From: an uncultured Mollicutes bacterium
GTDB taxonomy: Bacteria; Bacillota_I; Bacilli_A; Acholeplasmatales; Anaeroplasmataceae
DNA length: 64,000 nucleotides
Assembly (NCBI GenBank): GCA_945923475.1
Contig: CAMELE010000001.1
Span: 35,875-99,874 of the forward strand
Direction: 5' to 3'
Shown: positions 29,717-42,401 of the stretch, in pieces
Layout: each line of letters begins with the position of its first letter
How positions within the stretch are numbered: position 1 is the first letter of the stretch
Translations under genes and position numbers: made by a program
The notes under the pieces: generated by a model
Database searches by the model: none
Told to the model about the DNA's origin: nothing
The model's input: only the letters and a program-made list of their open reading frames with translations

Positions 29717-30298
29717 ATGAAAATTAATGGTGTAAATTTACCTAAATCAAGTTTTCTTTCTGTTGAAAAAGATTTAGAAATTATTGTAAAACATCTCTGT
29801 AAAAATGAGAGATTAAAGCGGTTATTGTATTATACAACAAAAGATGCTATTGATAAGCCAGATTTAAATGATGAACAAATGATTCAATTATTTAATAAAA
29901 ATATTAAATTAATTCCTAAACTTTATGTTGATGGAAGTGTATTAAATTATTTAATTATTAATTTTGATAATTTTACACAAAGTGGAAATCCTGAGTTTAG
30001 AGATAATATTGTTGAATTCGATATTATTTGTCATTTTGATCAATGGCATTTAAAAGATTACCAATTGCGCCCTTATCGTATTGCCGCAGAAATTGATAGT
30101 ATGATAGATAAAACGCATTTAACCGGTATTGGTAAGTTAGAATTTCTTGGTGCAAATCAAATTATTTTAACTGATGAATATGCGGGTTTGTGCCTTATGT
30201 ATCAGGCAGTTCATGGTGAAGAAGATAAAAAATCTATGCCAAATCCTAATGACGAGGAAAGATTTATAGAAGATTTTAAAAAAAGAACTGAAGAGTAA
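29717..30298 (+). CDS. tail terminator-like protein
   Basis: 193 aa, ATG after AAGGAG, no in-frame TAG, TAA overlapping the next ATG. The FDIICHFDQWHLKDYQLRPYRIAAEIDSMID strand-helix pattern and the order (connector, this gene, tail proteins) resemble tail-terminator or neck proteins of siphophages. It would cap the tail tube at the head side. Confidence 0.6.
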   Translation: MKINGVNLPKSSFLSVEKDLEIIVKHLCKNERLKRLLYYTTKDAIDKPDLNDEQMIQLFNKNIKLIPKLYVDGSVLNYLIINFDNFTQSGNPEFRDNIVEFDIICHFDQWHLKDYQLRPYRIAAEIDSMIDKTHLTGIGKLEFLGANQIILTDEYAGLCLMYQAVHGEEDKKSMPNPNDEERFIEDFKKRTEE

Positions 30299-31023
30299 TG
30301 GATATCAGACTTGGATTAATGACAGGTATTGATTTACCAATACCTGAATTAGAAGTCACTATTCATTAGCCATCTATAAAAGAAATTTCTTTTATAGGTG
30401 AAAAAGATCTTTTCTTGGGGATTTAGTGTTTATGTATTGATAAAAACATAATAGAGAATTCGGGCGAAAGTCTTTTAAGAGAAACAAATAATTTTTAGAT
30501 ATTTATGACAATGATGAAAGAAAAAGAGATGGCCGATAAGAAACAAGCATCTATGTAGGTTCTTACATTATTGTTTCCAAAGCAAAATGTTTTATTTACC
30601 CCTAGGTCAATTATTTTACAAGGTGACCCACAAATAATGATTGACGAAAGCAATTTTAATATATTATAGGAATATATTAAAGAAATATTTTGTTTTAAAT
30701 CTAATGCTTCGCAAGAAATGGGATTTAATCCTGGAAGTGCGGCAGCGAAAAAGATAGCCGATAAATTAATGCGAGGTAGACAACGTGTCGCTGAATTAAA
30801 CGGCACGGCTAATGCTAGTATATTTAGTTAGTATCTTTCAATGCTTACTATAGGTCTTGATTCAATGTCTTTACAGGATTTAATGGATTTAACAATGTTC
30901 CAACTCTATGACCTTGTTGAAAGATATCAACTTTATATTAATTGGGATATTGATATCCGGTCTAGATTAGCAGGTGCGAAGCCTGATAATAAGCCGGATA
31001 ACTGGATGAAAAATATCCATTAA
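30298..31023 (+). CDS. hypothetical tail-region protein (TAG = Gln)
   Basis: 241 aa, ATG overlapping the upstream TAA (TAATG); several TAGs; stop TAA. Helical, with MMKEKEMADKKQASMQVLTLLFP and a C-terminal LQDLMDLTMFQLYDLVERYQLYINWDIDIRSRLAG. Probably a tail assembly protein; the type sits between terminator and major tail protein in related phages. Confidence 0.55.
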
Positions 31024-31047
31024 ATTTTTTAAGGAGGAAAAAAACCT

Positions 31048-32031
31048 ATGAAATTTGGTGTACGCGAAATTTGCGATGTCGTTTTAAAGGCAAAGGCTAA
31101 TCAAAAGATTGGTAATAAGCAATTTTATAAGAATGAGCCAGTTATTTATTTCGACACTTTAAAGACTTCCAGTATGGAAGGCGCTGCTACCACCGTATAC
31201 GCACAAGGTGGCCGTGGTAATACTAACTTAGTCGCATGGGAAGGCGAGCGTACTGTTACCTTCACAATGGAAGATGCTCTTATTTCTCCTGAAGGTTTCA
31301 TGATTCTTTCCGGTGCTGGTCTTGTTGAGGCTTCTGCTAACAATAAGATTAAGCAACATATTACTCAAACTGTTGATAAGACTAAAGACATTGTCCCTGC
31401 TAACACTGGAAAAGACATTAAGACTGATGGACTAATCGTTCCTGTTTCTTATGCTCCTTATCTTGATAATGAGCATAAAGATGACGATTATGTTTATGTT
31501 TTCTTTATGAAAGATGGCGAAATTATTTCTGAGCCTTATCTGGCACATGAAGGAGTTACTACGGGAGATACTGGTTTTAGTATTACCGTAAAAGGATTTG
31601 ATCGTGCTAGTGGAGCGGCTTATACCACTAACGATTTAGAGAATGATTATGCTAAATGCGACTCTGTAATGGTTGATTATTACACTGAGCGTGAATCCGG
31701 TGCTAAGCAGATTGAAATTACTGCTGATAAGTTCGGTGGTAACTATTATCTTGAAGCTTCTACCTTATTCCGTAATCAAGACGGCGTAGATATGCCTGCT
31801 GAATTTATTATTCCTAACTGCAAGATTCAATCCAACTTTAACTTTACAATGGCTTCTTCTGGTGATCCTTCCACTTTCACCTTTACTATGGATGCATTCC
31901 CTGATTATACTCGTTTCGATCATAGTAAGAAAGTTTTGGCTGCTATTCAGATTATTGAAGAAGACGAAACTGTTGACAACGATATTCGTAGAAAGACCGC
32001 TGCTAATAGCACCATTGTTGTTGGAGGCTAA
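31048..32031 (+). CDS. major tail (tube) protein
   Basis: 327 aa, ATG after AAGGAGG, stop TAA, no in-frame TAG. The N-terminal part (REICDVVLKAKANQKIGNKQFYKNEPVIYFDTLKTSSMEGAATTVYAQ) and the C-terminal FTMASSGDPSTFTFTMDAFPDYTR strand pattern are typical of major tail proteins. Together with the long tape measure and absence of a sheath here, it suggests a siphovirus tail. Codon use points to high expression. Confidence 0.75.
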   Translation: MKFGVREICDVVLKAKANQKIGNKQFYKNEPVIYFDTLKTSSMEGAATTVYAQGGRGNTNLVAWEGERTVTFTMEDALISPEGFMILSGAGLVEASANNKIKQHITQTVDKTKDIVPANTGKDIKTDGLIVPVSYAPYLDNEHKDDDYVYVFFMKDGEIISEPYLAHEGVTTGDTGFSITVKGFDRASGAAYTTNDLENDYAKCDSVMVDYYTERESGAKQIEITADKFGGNYYLEASTLFRNQDGVDMPAEFIIPNCKIQSNFNFTMASSGDPSTFTFTMDAFPDYTRFDHSKKVLAAIQIIEEDETVDNDIRRKTAANSTIVVGG

Positions 32032-32036
32032 TTAAT

Positions 32037-32219
32037 ATGGTTGTAAAAGGTCCAGTAAAATATACTCCACCAAAACAGCCTAAAAAAGAATCTACTAAAA
32101 AGCAGCCAAAAGTAGAAAAGGCTGTAAAGAAAGAGCTTATCGAACCTATTGAGGAAGTAATTCTTCAAGAGGAAGATGAGGTAAGTAAGATTTTATCTGA
32201 ATTAGATAAAAAAGATTAA
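32037..32219 (+). CDS. 60-aa Lys/Glu-rich protein
   Basis: ATG 5 nt after the major tail stop, TAA stop. Basic N-terminal half (KYTPPKQPKKESTKKQPKVEK) and acidic C-terminal half. May be a small tail accessory protein; unknown. Confidence 0.6.
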   Translation: MVVKGPVKYTPPKQPKKESTKKQPKVEKAVKKELIEPIEEVILQEEDEVSKILSELDKKD

Positions 32220-32221
32220 TT

Positions 32222-32262
32222 AATGGGAGAGAATAAAAATATTCTCTCCCATTTTTTTTGTT
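32222..32262 (+). terminator. intrinsic terminator
   Basis: AATGGGAGAGAATA / TATTCTCTCCCATT stem followed by T8. Confidence 0.95.
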
Positions 32263-32281
32263 ATGCGGAAAAGGAGAAAAT

Positions 32282-33355
32282 ATGATTATTAAATCAGATG
32301 GAAATATTAAAGGTTCTTCTACTATTAATGAAATTGAAAAATAGATTATTTAGGATATGACTACAGCAACTTAGTAGGATTGGGGACCTTTATTGCAAAA
32401 ATGGTTGATAGATATTTATAAATGGTTAAATAAAGCAAGAGCTTATGTAGCATCTCAAAATTCTGTTATAGAAAAATTATCTTCTTCTTTAGTTATAACT
32501 AATAAAACTGGAAAACAAGAAATTAATTTAGTTGAAATTAATAGCATGAAAAAAATGAGAATTAGCAAAAAAAATATTAACAATAAAGAAATTTTATGGG
32601 AAGGATATAAATTATTAAATGAAATAGGCGAAACTTTACGTGGAGAAGAAATAATGTATTCTATTACTTTTACTAAAACCGGTGAAGTTATAAGTGATTC
32701 TAATGAAGTATATACTTGGACTGTTCCAATGAGTGAATTTTTTAATTTAGTTAGATTTAGTGAAACTCGTATAACTTTAAGAGATTCAAGCGCTATATAT
32801 AAAATGATGTAGAAACAAATTTAGGGTAATAAAAAAGATGCTATAATTGAAAAATGGACTGAATAGAAAATTCAAGATTATGCTTTATTTAATGATGAAG
32901 TTAGAAATAATCCAAATTGGGAAAAATGGCATAAAATTAATGAAGGTAATATGCTTGAAAGTTATCTAAGATTTTTAAGAAATGGCGGAACTGTATAGGA
33001 TAGAGATAAAGTGAAAAAAGATTCGGAATATTGGCATAAATTAGGAACAGCGGTTTCTTCTACTATGAAAGCTCCTGACGCTTTCTTTAAAGGTGGAGAT
33101 ATTGATAATAAACAAATTAAAGGACTACATGCTTCAGTTACTAATATTAATACTTTAATATTAAATTTATAGAAAGTTTTTGCCATTTTAAAAAATGCTA
33201 AAATTAATGAAGAAGTTTTAAATAAATATTATAAAAAAAGTGGATTAAATTTAGAATAGTAGCAAAAAGAAGTAGAACAAGAAGTTATAAATAAATTAAC
33301 TGATTTCTTCACAAGTAAAATTGATAGAAATATAAATACTATAATTGAATTTTGA
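32282..33355 (+). CDS. tail-region protein (TAG = Gln, TGA stop)
   Basis: 357 aa, ATG after AAAAGGAG; many TAGs near both ends; stop TGA, overlapping a downstream -35. Helical and charged, with a central beta section (GEEIMYSITFTKTGEVISDSNEVYTWTVPMSEFF). Location between major tail protein and tail chaperone suggests a tail assembly or minor tail component. Confidence 0.6.
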
Positions 33356-33380
33356 CTAAATAAAAAATTTTTTATATAAT
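33352..33380 (+). promoter_or_regulatory. internal late promoter overlapping a stop codon
   Basis: TTGACT, 17 bp, TATAAT. The TGA stop of the 32282 gene lies inside the -35. It restarts transcription before the tail chaperone. Confidence 0.8.
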
Positions 33381-33407
33381 ATAATAAAGAGTAAAAGGAG
33401 GCTAATT

Positions 33408-33941
33408 ATGGCTAAAATTTCATATAATAAATTAGGAATTACTAAGGATGAACTTAATAAAGTTCAAACTGTTGAATACAATGATTAGACTATTGAGGTA
33501 AAGCAATATCTTCCAATTGCGGAAAAGAGTGAATTGATTACTCGTGTATTGAATAACTCAGTGGATGAAAATACTGGATATTATAATCTTTTAAAGTTAG
33601 ATATGAATCTTGGTTTAGAAATTGTTTATGCTTATAGTAATATTTCATTTACTGAAAAACAAAAGGAAGATCCAATGAAGCTTTATGATATGCTTAATGC
33701 TTCTAAAGTGCTTAATCTTATTATTGGTCTTGTGCCAGATGGAGAATTTTATTATTTAAATAAAACAACTCACGAGATGGCTAATAATATTGTGACATAC
33801 CGCAATTCCGCCATGGGTATTATGGAAGCAATTTCCGCAGATTATAGTAATTTAGATTTGGATGCAACAGATATTCAAAAGAAATTGAATGATCCGGATA
33901 ATATGGCCTTGTTGAAAGATGTGCTTACTAAATTGGGCTAA
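33408..33941 (+). CDS. tail assembly chaperone (TAG = Gln)
   Basis: 177 aa, ATG after AAAAGGAGG; one TAG near residue 26 (VEYNDQTIEVKQYLP); stop TAA. The segment TIEVKQYLPIAEKSELITRVLNN resembles phage tail assembly chaperones (gp13/XkdN-like), and the gene lies directly upstream of the tape measure. No frameshifted second product (gpGT type) is visible. Confidence 0.7.
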
Positions 33942-33984
33942 TTAAATTAGTTAATAATATTATTTTTTGAAAAATAATAGAGTG

Positions 33985-34027
33985 ATGGGGATAAGAGTAT
34001 AATTGCTCTTATCCCCGTTTTATTTTT
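33985..34027 (+). terminator. intrinsic terminator before the tape measure
   Basis: GGGGATAAGAG / CTCTTATCCCC stem followed by a T-rich run. Confidence 0.9.
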
Positions 34028-34063
34028 ATATAAAGATAAAACTTGGAGAGAAAGGAGATTTCT

Positions 34064-37000
34064 ATGGCTAAACAATTAAATAGTTATTAGGTTAATTTAC
34101 AATTTACTGCTGATTCTAAATAGGCTAAACAGCAATTATAGGATTTACAAAATTAGCTAAATAATCTAATGGCAAATTCTATAAAAACTGATGCTAGTTT
34201 AGGAATTTCTAAAGATATATAGGGTGCAATTCAATTAACTGCACAATTAAAAACTTAGTTATAGCAAGCAACTAATGTTGACACAGGTAAATTAGATCTT
34301 AGTAAATTTAATTAGGCTTTAAAATAGGGCGGAGTTTCCCTTAAAGAATACCAAAAAAATTTAAGTTTATTAGGTCCAGAAGGCGAAAAAGCATTTGCTA
34401 ATTTAGCAACTTCTATTACACAAGCGGAATTACCTTTAAAAAGAACTAATTCCTTATTAAAAGAATTTGGGATTACTTTAGCAAATACTACACGTTGGCA
34501 AATTTCATCTAGTATTGTACATGGATTTATGGGAGCAGTTTAGACTGCTTATGGATACGCTCAAGATTTAAATAAATCTTTAAATAATATTCGTATTGTT
34601 ACTGGATAGACCACTGATTAGATGGCTAAATTTGCTAAATAGGCAAATATCGCAGCCAAAGCTTTAAGCACAACTACTACTGAATATACGGATGCTGCTT
34701 TAATTTATTATCAGTAGGGTTTAAATGATGAATAGGTAAAAGAACGCACTGATATTACTATTAAAATGGCAAATGTAGCTCGTGAAAGTGCTGAAATAGT
34801 TTCAGATCAAATGACTGCTGTTTGGAATAACTTTTATGATGGAAGTCAATCATTAGAGCATTACGCTGATGCGATGGTGCGCTTAGGCGTAGATACCGCA
34901 TCTAGCTCTGATGAAATTGCTGGCGGTCTTGAAAAATTCGCCGCAGTTGCTAATACAATTGGTTTAAGTTTTGATAATGCGGCTGCAGCATTAGCTACTA
35001 TTACTGCAACGACACGTCAAAGTGAAGATGTCGTAGGTACAGCTTTAAAAACTATCTTTGCTCGTATTCAAGGCTTGAAGCTTGGCGAAACTTTAGAAGA
35101 TGGTACTACATTAAATCAATACTCATAGGCTCTTGAAAAAGTTGGAATTAATATCAAAGATTCTAATGGTGAATTAAAAGATATGGATAACATCATTGAA
35201 GAAATGGGCAATAAATGGCAGAGTATTGATAAAGATTAGCAAGTAGCTTTAGCTCAATAGGTTGCGGGTGTTCGTCAATATACTCAATTAATTGCTTTGA
35301 TGGATCATTTTGATTATTATAAAGAAAATCTTGCCAGAGCATAGGGTGCTGATGGATCTCTTCAAGAACAGGCTGATATTTATGCTGAATCTTGGGAAGC
35401 AGCTAGTAATAGAGTAAAAGCTTCAGCACAAAAAATATACGCTGCTTTGTTAGATGATAATTTCTTTATTGATTTAACTAATGGATTTAGTTCTGTTTTA
35501 GATGTAATAGGTAATGTGTCATAGAGTTTAGGCGGAATGCCTGGTATGCTACTTTTAATTGGTTCTACAATGTCAAAAGTTTTTTCAAAAGAATTAACTA
35601 CTTCTTTTGATAATTGGTTTTATAATTTAGGATTAAAATTTGGAACTATTAAGAATGATATCGAAGAATTAAAGAAGTAGGCCAATGAGAGTCTTATTTT
35701 ATCTGGAAATAAAAATACTACTTCTGGAAAAGCAATGAATATGGCTTATTCAGAACAATCTACTGCTTAGTTAATGCTTATTGCTAATGCGGATAAATTA
35801 AGTGAAAAAGAAAAATAGATTGCTTCAAGTTTATTAGATTAGCATAATCTATTGGTGAAGAGCGTTATTAAACGTGGTGAGGAAGTAGAATTAGCTGAAA
35901 AAGAAGTAAATACATTAAATAAACGTTCTTCAGTTATGGCTAAAGTGATGGCTAGTAGAACCTATCAAGACGGTACTTTACAAGGTAAAGAAGATGCTGA
36001 AAATGTTGCTAAACGTTTTGAAAAAGCTAAATAGTAGGTTCAAGCTTATTCGGAGTTGGTTTATAAATTATCTTCTGTTCCTATTGTTAGTGAAGAGTAG
36101 TTTAAAACTGAAGGACTTGAAAAAGTTAGAAAAATATTAGATGAAGTTTATATAAAAGGTAAAGATTTAAACAAATAGGATTTAGGATTTGGCGCCGATA
36201 ATAAAAATATTAAAGCATTAATTGAAAGTTTGGATAAAGGTACTTTAACTGCAAAAAAATTTGAAATTGCTTTAGCTGGGTTAGATGATACTAATTCTAT
36301 TAAAAGATTAACCAAAACACTAGAACTTTGTGGTTATGAAACAAAAGATGCTATGAAATTAGCAATGCAATTAGTTGATACTTATAATAAAGTTGGAGAT
36401 TCTGCAGCTAATTTAACTGAAGATGAATAGAGGCTTGCTAATGCTACAGAATCTTTAGGGGATTGGTTTGCTACTGTTAAGGGAGAAACTTAGACTCTTG
36501 GTTCAGTCTTTTCTGCTTCTATTAATGGATTAAGTAATTTTGGTATGGCTTTAATGTCTATCAAAGGATTAATAGATACTTTAAATGATAGTGATATGTC
36601 ATTTGGAGATAAGTTAATTTCTACTTTCACACAATTAGGTTTTATTCTACCTAATTTAGGTTATAGTATTAATACTATAAAAACGCTTTTTGGTCCTAAT
36701 GGGATTATAGGAAGTTTTATTGCTTCTAAGACAGCATTAGAATCTTTAAATGCGTCTTATGGAAAATCTACTATTGCTGTTATTGGTCATAAAATCGCTC
36801 AAAATGCTGATAAGATAGCTACAGATGATAGTACAAGAGCAACTATGACAAAATATGTGGCAGAAAAATTAAATTGTGAAGTTGATGAAGCAGCTACTAT
36901 CATAAAAACTATTTTAATTTAGAAAAAATAGTAGGAGACATTGGCAGTAGAAAAGAATACTCTTGCTGAAATAAAAAATAGAGCAATTAAGTTACTCACT

Positions 37001-40000
37001 AATAAAACTTTTCTTGCTACTGTTGCTATTAGTACTGTAGTTATTGGTACTTTATATGCTGTTTCTAAAGCAGCAAATGCTGAAGCAGAAAGTCTTCAAA
37101 GAGCTACTGAAGCTGCTGAGAATTTGAAAGAAAAATCTCAATAGACAAAAACTGAATTAAATAATATTATTTCAGCTTTCGATCAATATTAGACTGCAAT
37201 AGATACATTAAATGAATGCACTAAAGGGACTGATGAGTGGAAAGAAGCCTTATCAAATGTAAATGAATAGATTTGGAATATTCTTGAAACTTATCCTGAA
37301 TTAGCTAAAATGGACAATCTTTTTAATGAAGATGGCACATTTAATCAAGAAGCTATTGATTCTTTTATAGCAGATAAGCGAGATAAATCTAATAACGCTT
37401 AGGCAGCTGCTTTGGCCAGTTAGGCCGCTGTCAGTTAGATGGAATATTAGTCCAATAGAAAAGAAGCGGTTAATTAGGTTTATTCTGTAGTATCTAAATA
37501 TAGTACTAATGGTGAATCCAATGCGGAAAATAAAAAAATAGCAGGAGAATTAGTTGATGCTGTTGTAAATGCTATAAATTCTCCTGATGGTATTCAAAAT
37601 ATTGATGGAATTTTTGAAGACTATGCTAAACAATTTGATAATATAAGTCTTGGTACTTCTTTAGATGATTTTACTAACGCTTTAAAGGGATGCTCTGATA
37701 ATTTAAAAGAATTAGGTAGAAATGCTAAAGAAACAGGAAATTAGGTTGATAATACTGGTAAATTATTATCTAAACAAGTTCTTGGTGATAATACAACAGA
37801 TGAATAGGCAAATGATTTTACTGATACTTTTAATTCTACTTATGCTAAACAAAAGAGAATTACTTTAAATGGTTTAAAGACTGATTTTACTAAGTGGGCT
37901 GGAAGAAATAATAGTACAGTAAAAGATTATTGGCAACAATATTTAGATGCTACTGGATATGATTATAATTTAACAAGTAACGCAGTTCAAGGTAGTGGAG
38001 ATAATCGCGTTTTTGAGTATTATAATGATGATGGTAATAAAGTAACTATTTCTGTTGAAGAAATGGCTGAAGCAATTGCTAGTGCTTAGGCTAAAAATGA
38101 TGCCGAAAAATCTACTAGAGAAGATTTAAATAATACTTTAGGCGAAGATATTTCTTCTAATATTAATTCTGATGTAGATATTTCTCTTTTAAATGATTTA
38201 GTTCAAACTATGAATTTAGAAGATGAAACTACAAGACAAGCTCTTGAAGCAATGTTTGATGTAAATCAAACTGCAAGCGAGCAAGAAGATATTATAAGAG
38301 ATTTAGTTAATACTTTAAGCGAAGAAGAAAAAGCTCAATAGGAAGTTGCTTCTTTAACTGAAAATGCTGTTTAGAAATACGAGTTAGATGCTGACGATAT
38401 TGAAGATTAGGCTAAGCGAATTCAGAAAGCCTATGATTTAACTGAAGTTGAAGCAACTAAACTTGCTATTACTAATTAGCGAATGAATAATGGTGTTAAA
38501 AACTTAAGCGACAATTGGGAAAATTGGAATTCTGTTTTAAAGAAAAGCCAAATTGATGATAAAGAAAAATTAACTAAAGAATATACTGATACAATTCAAG
38601 ACTTAACTAAAACTATCGCTGATTTAACTGGCGCTTCAGAAGACTTAGAATTGCCTGATGAATTTTTTGATTCTGCTGATAATTTAGAATTAATTAATTA
38701 GGCTGCTCAAGGTAGTACTGATGCCATTAATCAATTGGGTATTGCTGTAGCGAAGACCACTATTGATTTAATGGAAATTAATGACGCGGAAAAAAATCTT
38801 ACCATGACTTATGGGGATAACGAAGATGAAGGCATTTTACCTGAATATATACGTAATTTCCAAGACAATAAAGAAATTATTTTAAATGGTTTAGATGAAA
38901 TTTCGGCTAAACTTGCTGAAGGTCAAGATTTAACTGGTAAAGGATTAGAAGAGATTCTTTCTGGTGGCACTGAAGCTGCTAATAATTGGGTTAATGCTTT
39001 AAATGAAATGGCTATGGCTACTAATATGTCTGTCGAGGATATGAATAGCGCTCTTAGTCAAATGGGATTAACTGCTGATGTTGATGTAACTGAAAAAACT
39101 ATTACAAGCAAAAAACCAGTTACTAAAACTACTCTTACTTACGGAGAGCTAGACAAGGTTACAGGATTTCCAAAAGAAATAACTCAACAATCTAGCATAG
39201 TTGGTTATACTGACGTACCTGAAAAAATATAGGTAGCACAAATTGCTACTAATGGAGCAAAAAATACTCCTCCTAAAGTTAATTTTGCTGGTTCTGGTCC
39301 TGTATCTAATTCTTCTACTTCATCAGGAAAAAAATCAAGTGGTGGCTCTTCTTCTTCTAAGCCTTCTAAAATTGATAAATCTAAAAAATCTGATGTTGTT
39401 GATAGATATAAAGAAATAACTGATAGTATCAATGATACTACTCGTGCTTTAGATAAAGCTAATAAATCGGCGGATAGACTTTGGGGTAAGGCTCATCTTG
39501 ATGCAATGGCTAAAAGTAATAAGTTAACTTTAAAAGAAGTTGATTTATTAAAACAAAAACAAAAAGAAGCTTAGGCTTATTTAAAGACAGATAAAGCTAC
39601 TTTATAGCAAGCTGCGAAAAAAGCTGGAATTACTTTCACATTTGATGAAGATGGTGATATTTCTAATTATACTGATTAGATGACTAAACTTTATAATTAG
39701 CTTGTAGCCGCTTAGGATAAAGCAAATTCTTTTTCTACAAAAGATGCTCAAGATGCTTACAAAGAAGCAACTTTAGATCCGATTCAAAAGAAAATTGATG
39801 AGTTAAAAGATGCCATTAGTCAATATGAAGATACAAGAGATTTAGTCGAAGAATTAACTGATGATATTCAAGATAAAATAAACGAGTGGCAAGATAAAAA
39901 TTATCAAATGCTTACTTATGAAGTTGAAGTAAAAGTCCAATTAGATGAAAATGATACTAAGAAATTAGAATATTATTTTGATAAATTAAGTGATAATATT

Positions 40001-42286
40001 TATAAAGCTGCTGAAGCTCTTGGATATTTACAAGGTCAATTTGATCCAGTAATTAGTCAGTTAGGAACTTATGAAAATTTCTATGGTTAGTTAAATAATG
40101 CTTATTCTAATGGAGAAATTTCTCAAGAAAATTATATCGAAGGCTTACAAGATGTATATGATAATACATTAGATAATTTAAATGCTTTGTAGGATTTAGA
40201 TAAAGAAATGCTTGAATACTATGGTAATACTATAGATTTAGCAAACGACGAATTATCTAAATATACAGATCATATGGAGCATTTGACTAGTGTATTAGAT
40301 CATTATCGTTCTATTATTACTTTGTTAGGTAAAGATAAAGATTATGATAAAGTTTTATCAGTTTTAAATGGAACTGCTTAGACTAAGAAAAATAATTTTG
40401 ATGCTTCTAAACAATGGTATGAAAGTTTGAAGCGTGAACGTGATGCAGCGGCCGCAGCTTTAGCCAGTTCAACTGATGAGGCTGAGCGTGAAGTGCTTCA
40501 AAAGAATTATGATGCTATATTAGCCGCATTCGATGAAGCAGAAGAGGATATGCTTTCCAAAGCTGAAGAATATGGTGAAGCATTAAAAGAAATTCTTACT
40601 ACAAAGATGGAACAAGCTGCGGATGAAATGAATAAGCAATTGAGCACTACTAAAGTAAGTATTAATGGTAATAACTTTAATATTTCCGGTTGGGATGCTT
40701 TAAATGATGCTTTGGATAGAATGTCTTCTTATCAAGATGAATATTTAACAAAGACTAATTAGATTTATGAAATGAATAAACTACTTAATAATGTTAATTA
40801 GGCTATTGATAAGACAAATAATCAAGCAGCTAAAAATAGATACCAGCAATTTACTAAAGAAATTGAATAGTTAAGAGATAAAGATAAATTAAGTCAATTA
40901 GAATTAGAAATTGCTTAGGCTAAATATAAAGTGCTTGAAGCGCAAATCGCATTAGAGGAAGCTCAAAACGCAAAATCTACAGTTAGACTGCAACGTGATA
41001 ATGAGGGTAATTTTGGTTATGTATATACCGCAGACCAAGAGAAAGTAAATGACGCGCAATAGGCTTTGGCAGACGCGGAAAATGATTTATATAATATTCG
41101 TCTTGATGCGACAAATAAGTATGGTCAGCAAAAACTTCAATATGAGAAAGAGTTGGCTGAAAAGCTCGCGGAACTTGATTAGAAAGCTGCGGAAGATGCC
41201 GTTTACCGCGAGACTACATATCAGCAAGAACGCGCATTAGTAATTCAACAATATACTGATTTAATTACTACTGCTGGAAATCTTTATGCGAAAGCGCAAG
41301 AAGAAGACAGTAGAGTAGTTCAAGATGCTTGGGTAAATTCTTTTGATATTATCAAAGATAATAGTAATAGTTGGAAAGATACTATTACTGAAAATACTAA
41401 TATTATCAATGATACATTTAAAGAATGGCAAGATAGCATGGATGAAATTAGTAAAATTGTTGGTGATGATTTAAAAGACACTCAATAGAAAGTTAAAGAT
41501 GTTACTGATGAAAGTAATAAACTTTATCAAGAAGTATCTAATAGAGTTATTCCTGCTCTTGAAAACGAGTTAAGTTCCGTTCGTAGTGCTACTGAGGCTT
41601 GGGCACAACATCGTCAGCAATTACTTGATACTATTAGAGCTTATGAAGAGCTTTTGAACGCTATTCAAGCAACATTGCGCGCTTAGAGTGGATTTGGTAG
41701 CGATAGTAGTAATTCTTCAACAAGAGTTGATTGGTCTGAAAAAATGGGTCAAGTTGAATATGGCTCTGATAAATATAATGAATATTATCAAAATCGTGAA
41801 GATGTTATTAGAGGAGGATATGACATTAAAACAGCTACTAATGCTCGTGTTGATGCTTTCTATCGTAAAGGATTAACACTTCCAATTACTCGTAATGGAT
41901 AGACTTATCATTATTTTACTGACATTCCTGATAGTGTTTGGAAACAATTGGTTGGATTTAGAAGTGGTGGCTATACCGGCACTTGGAATGATGATGGTAA
42001 GTTAGCATTTTTACATTAGAAAGAATTAGTTCTTAATGCTGATGATACTGAAAATATGTTAGCTTCTATCCAATTAGTTAGATAGATTGCTAAACAATTA
42101 GATTTCAATAGTCAGCAAATTTCTACTCTTTCATCTTCTGGATTTACTGTTAGTTCTCAAGATGGAACGTTAGAATAGAATGTTAGAATTGAAGCTAATT
42201 TTCCGAACGCAACTGATAAATACGAAATTCAAGAAGCATTTAATACATTAGTTAATGTAGCTTCTCAGTATGCCAATAGAAAATAA
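34064..42286 (+). CDS. tape measure protein (TAG = Gln)
   Basis: 2740 aa, ATG after GAAAGGAG, stop TAA. At least 15 in-frame TAGs lie in the first 230 codons and many more follow. A TP901-type core is visible at about 180-450 (NNIRIVTGQTTDQMAKFA..ALATITATTRQSEDVVGTALKTIFARIQG), a hydrophobic region at about 485-505 and 830-1000, coiled coils rich in Gln/Lys/Glu later, and FRSGGYTGTW..LAFLHQKELVLNADDTENML near the end. It sets tail length (about 400 nm by the usual 1.5 Å per residue) and helps DNA entry. The densest use of TAG in the window. Confidence 0.9.
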
Positions 42287-42290
42287 AATT

Positions 42291-42328
42291 AAGGGTGAAG
42301 TCTTATAGGCTTCACCCTTTTTCTTTTT
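42291..42328 (+). terminator. intrinsic terminator after the tape measure
   Basis: AAGGGTGAAG / CTTCACCCTT stem followed by T-rich sequence. Confidence 0.9.
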
Positions 42329-42401
42329 GGGTAATTATATTGAATAAAACTAATTAATTTTTTAGAAAATTATAGAGTAATGAGTAAAAGGAGGGATTAT
42401 T

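Noticed and set aside
33942-34063. Programmed frameshift extending the tail chaperone
   Set aside because: No overlapping downstream frame exists; a terminator follows directly.
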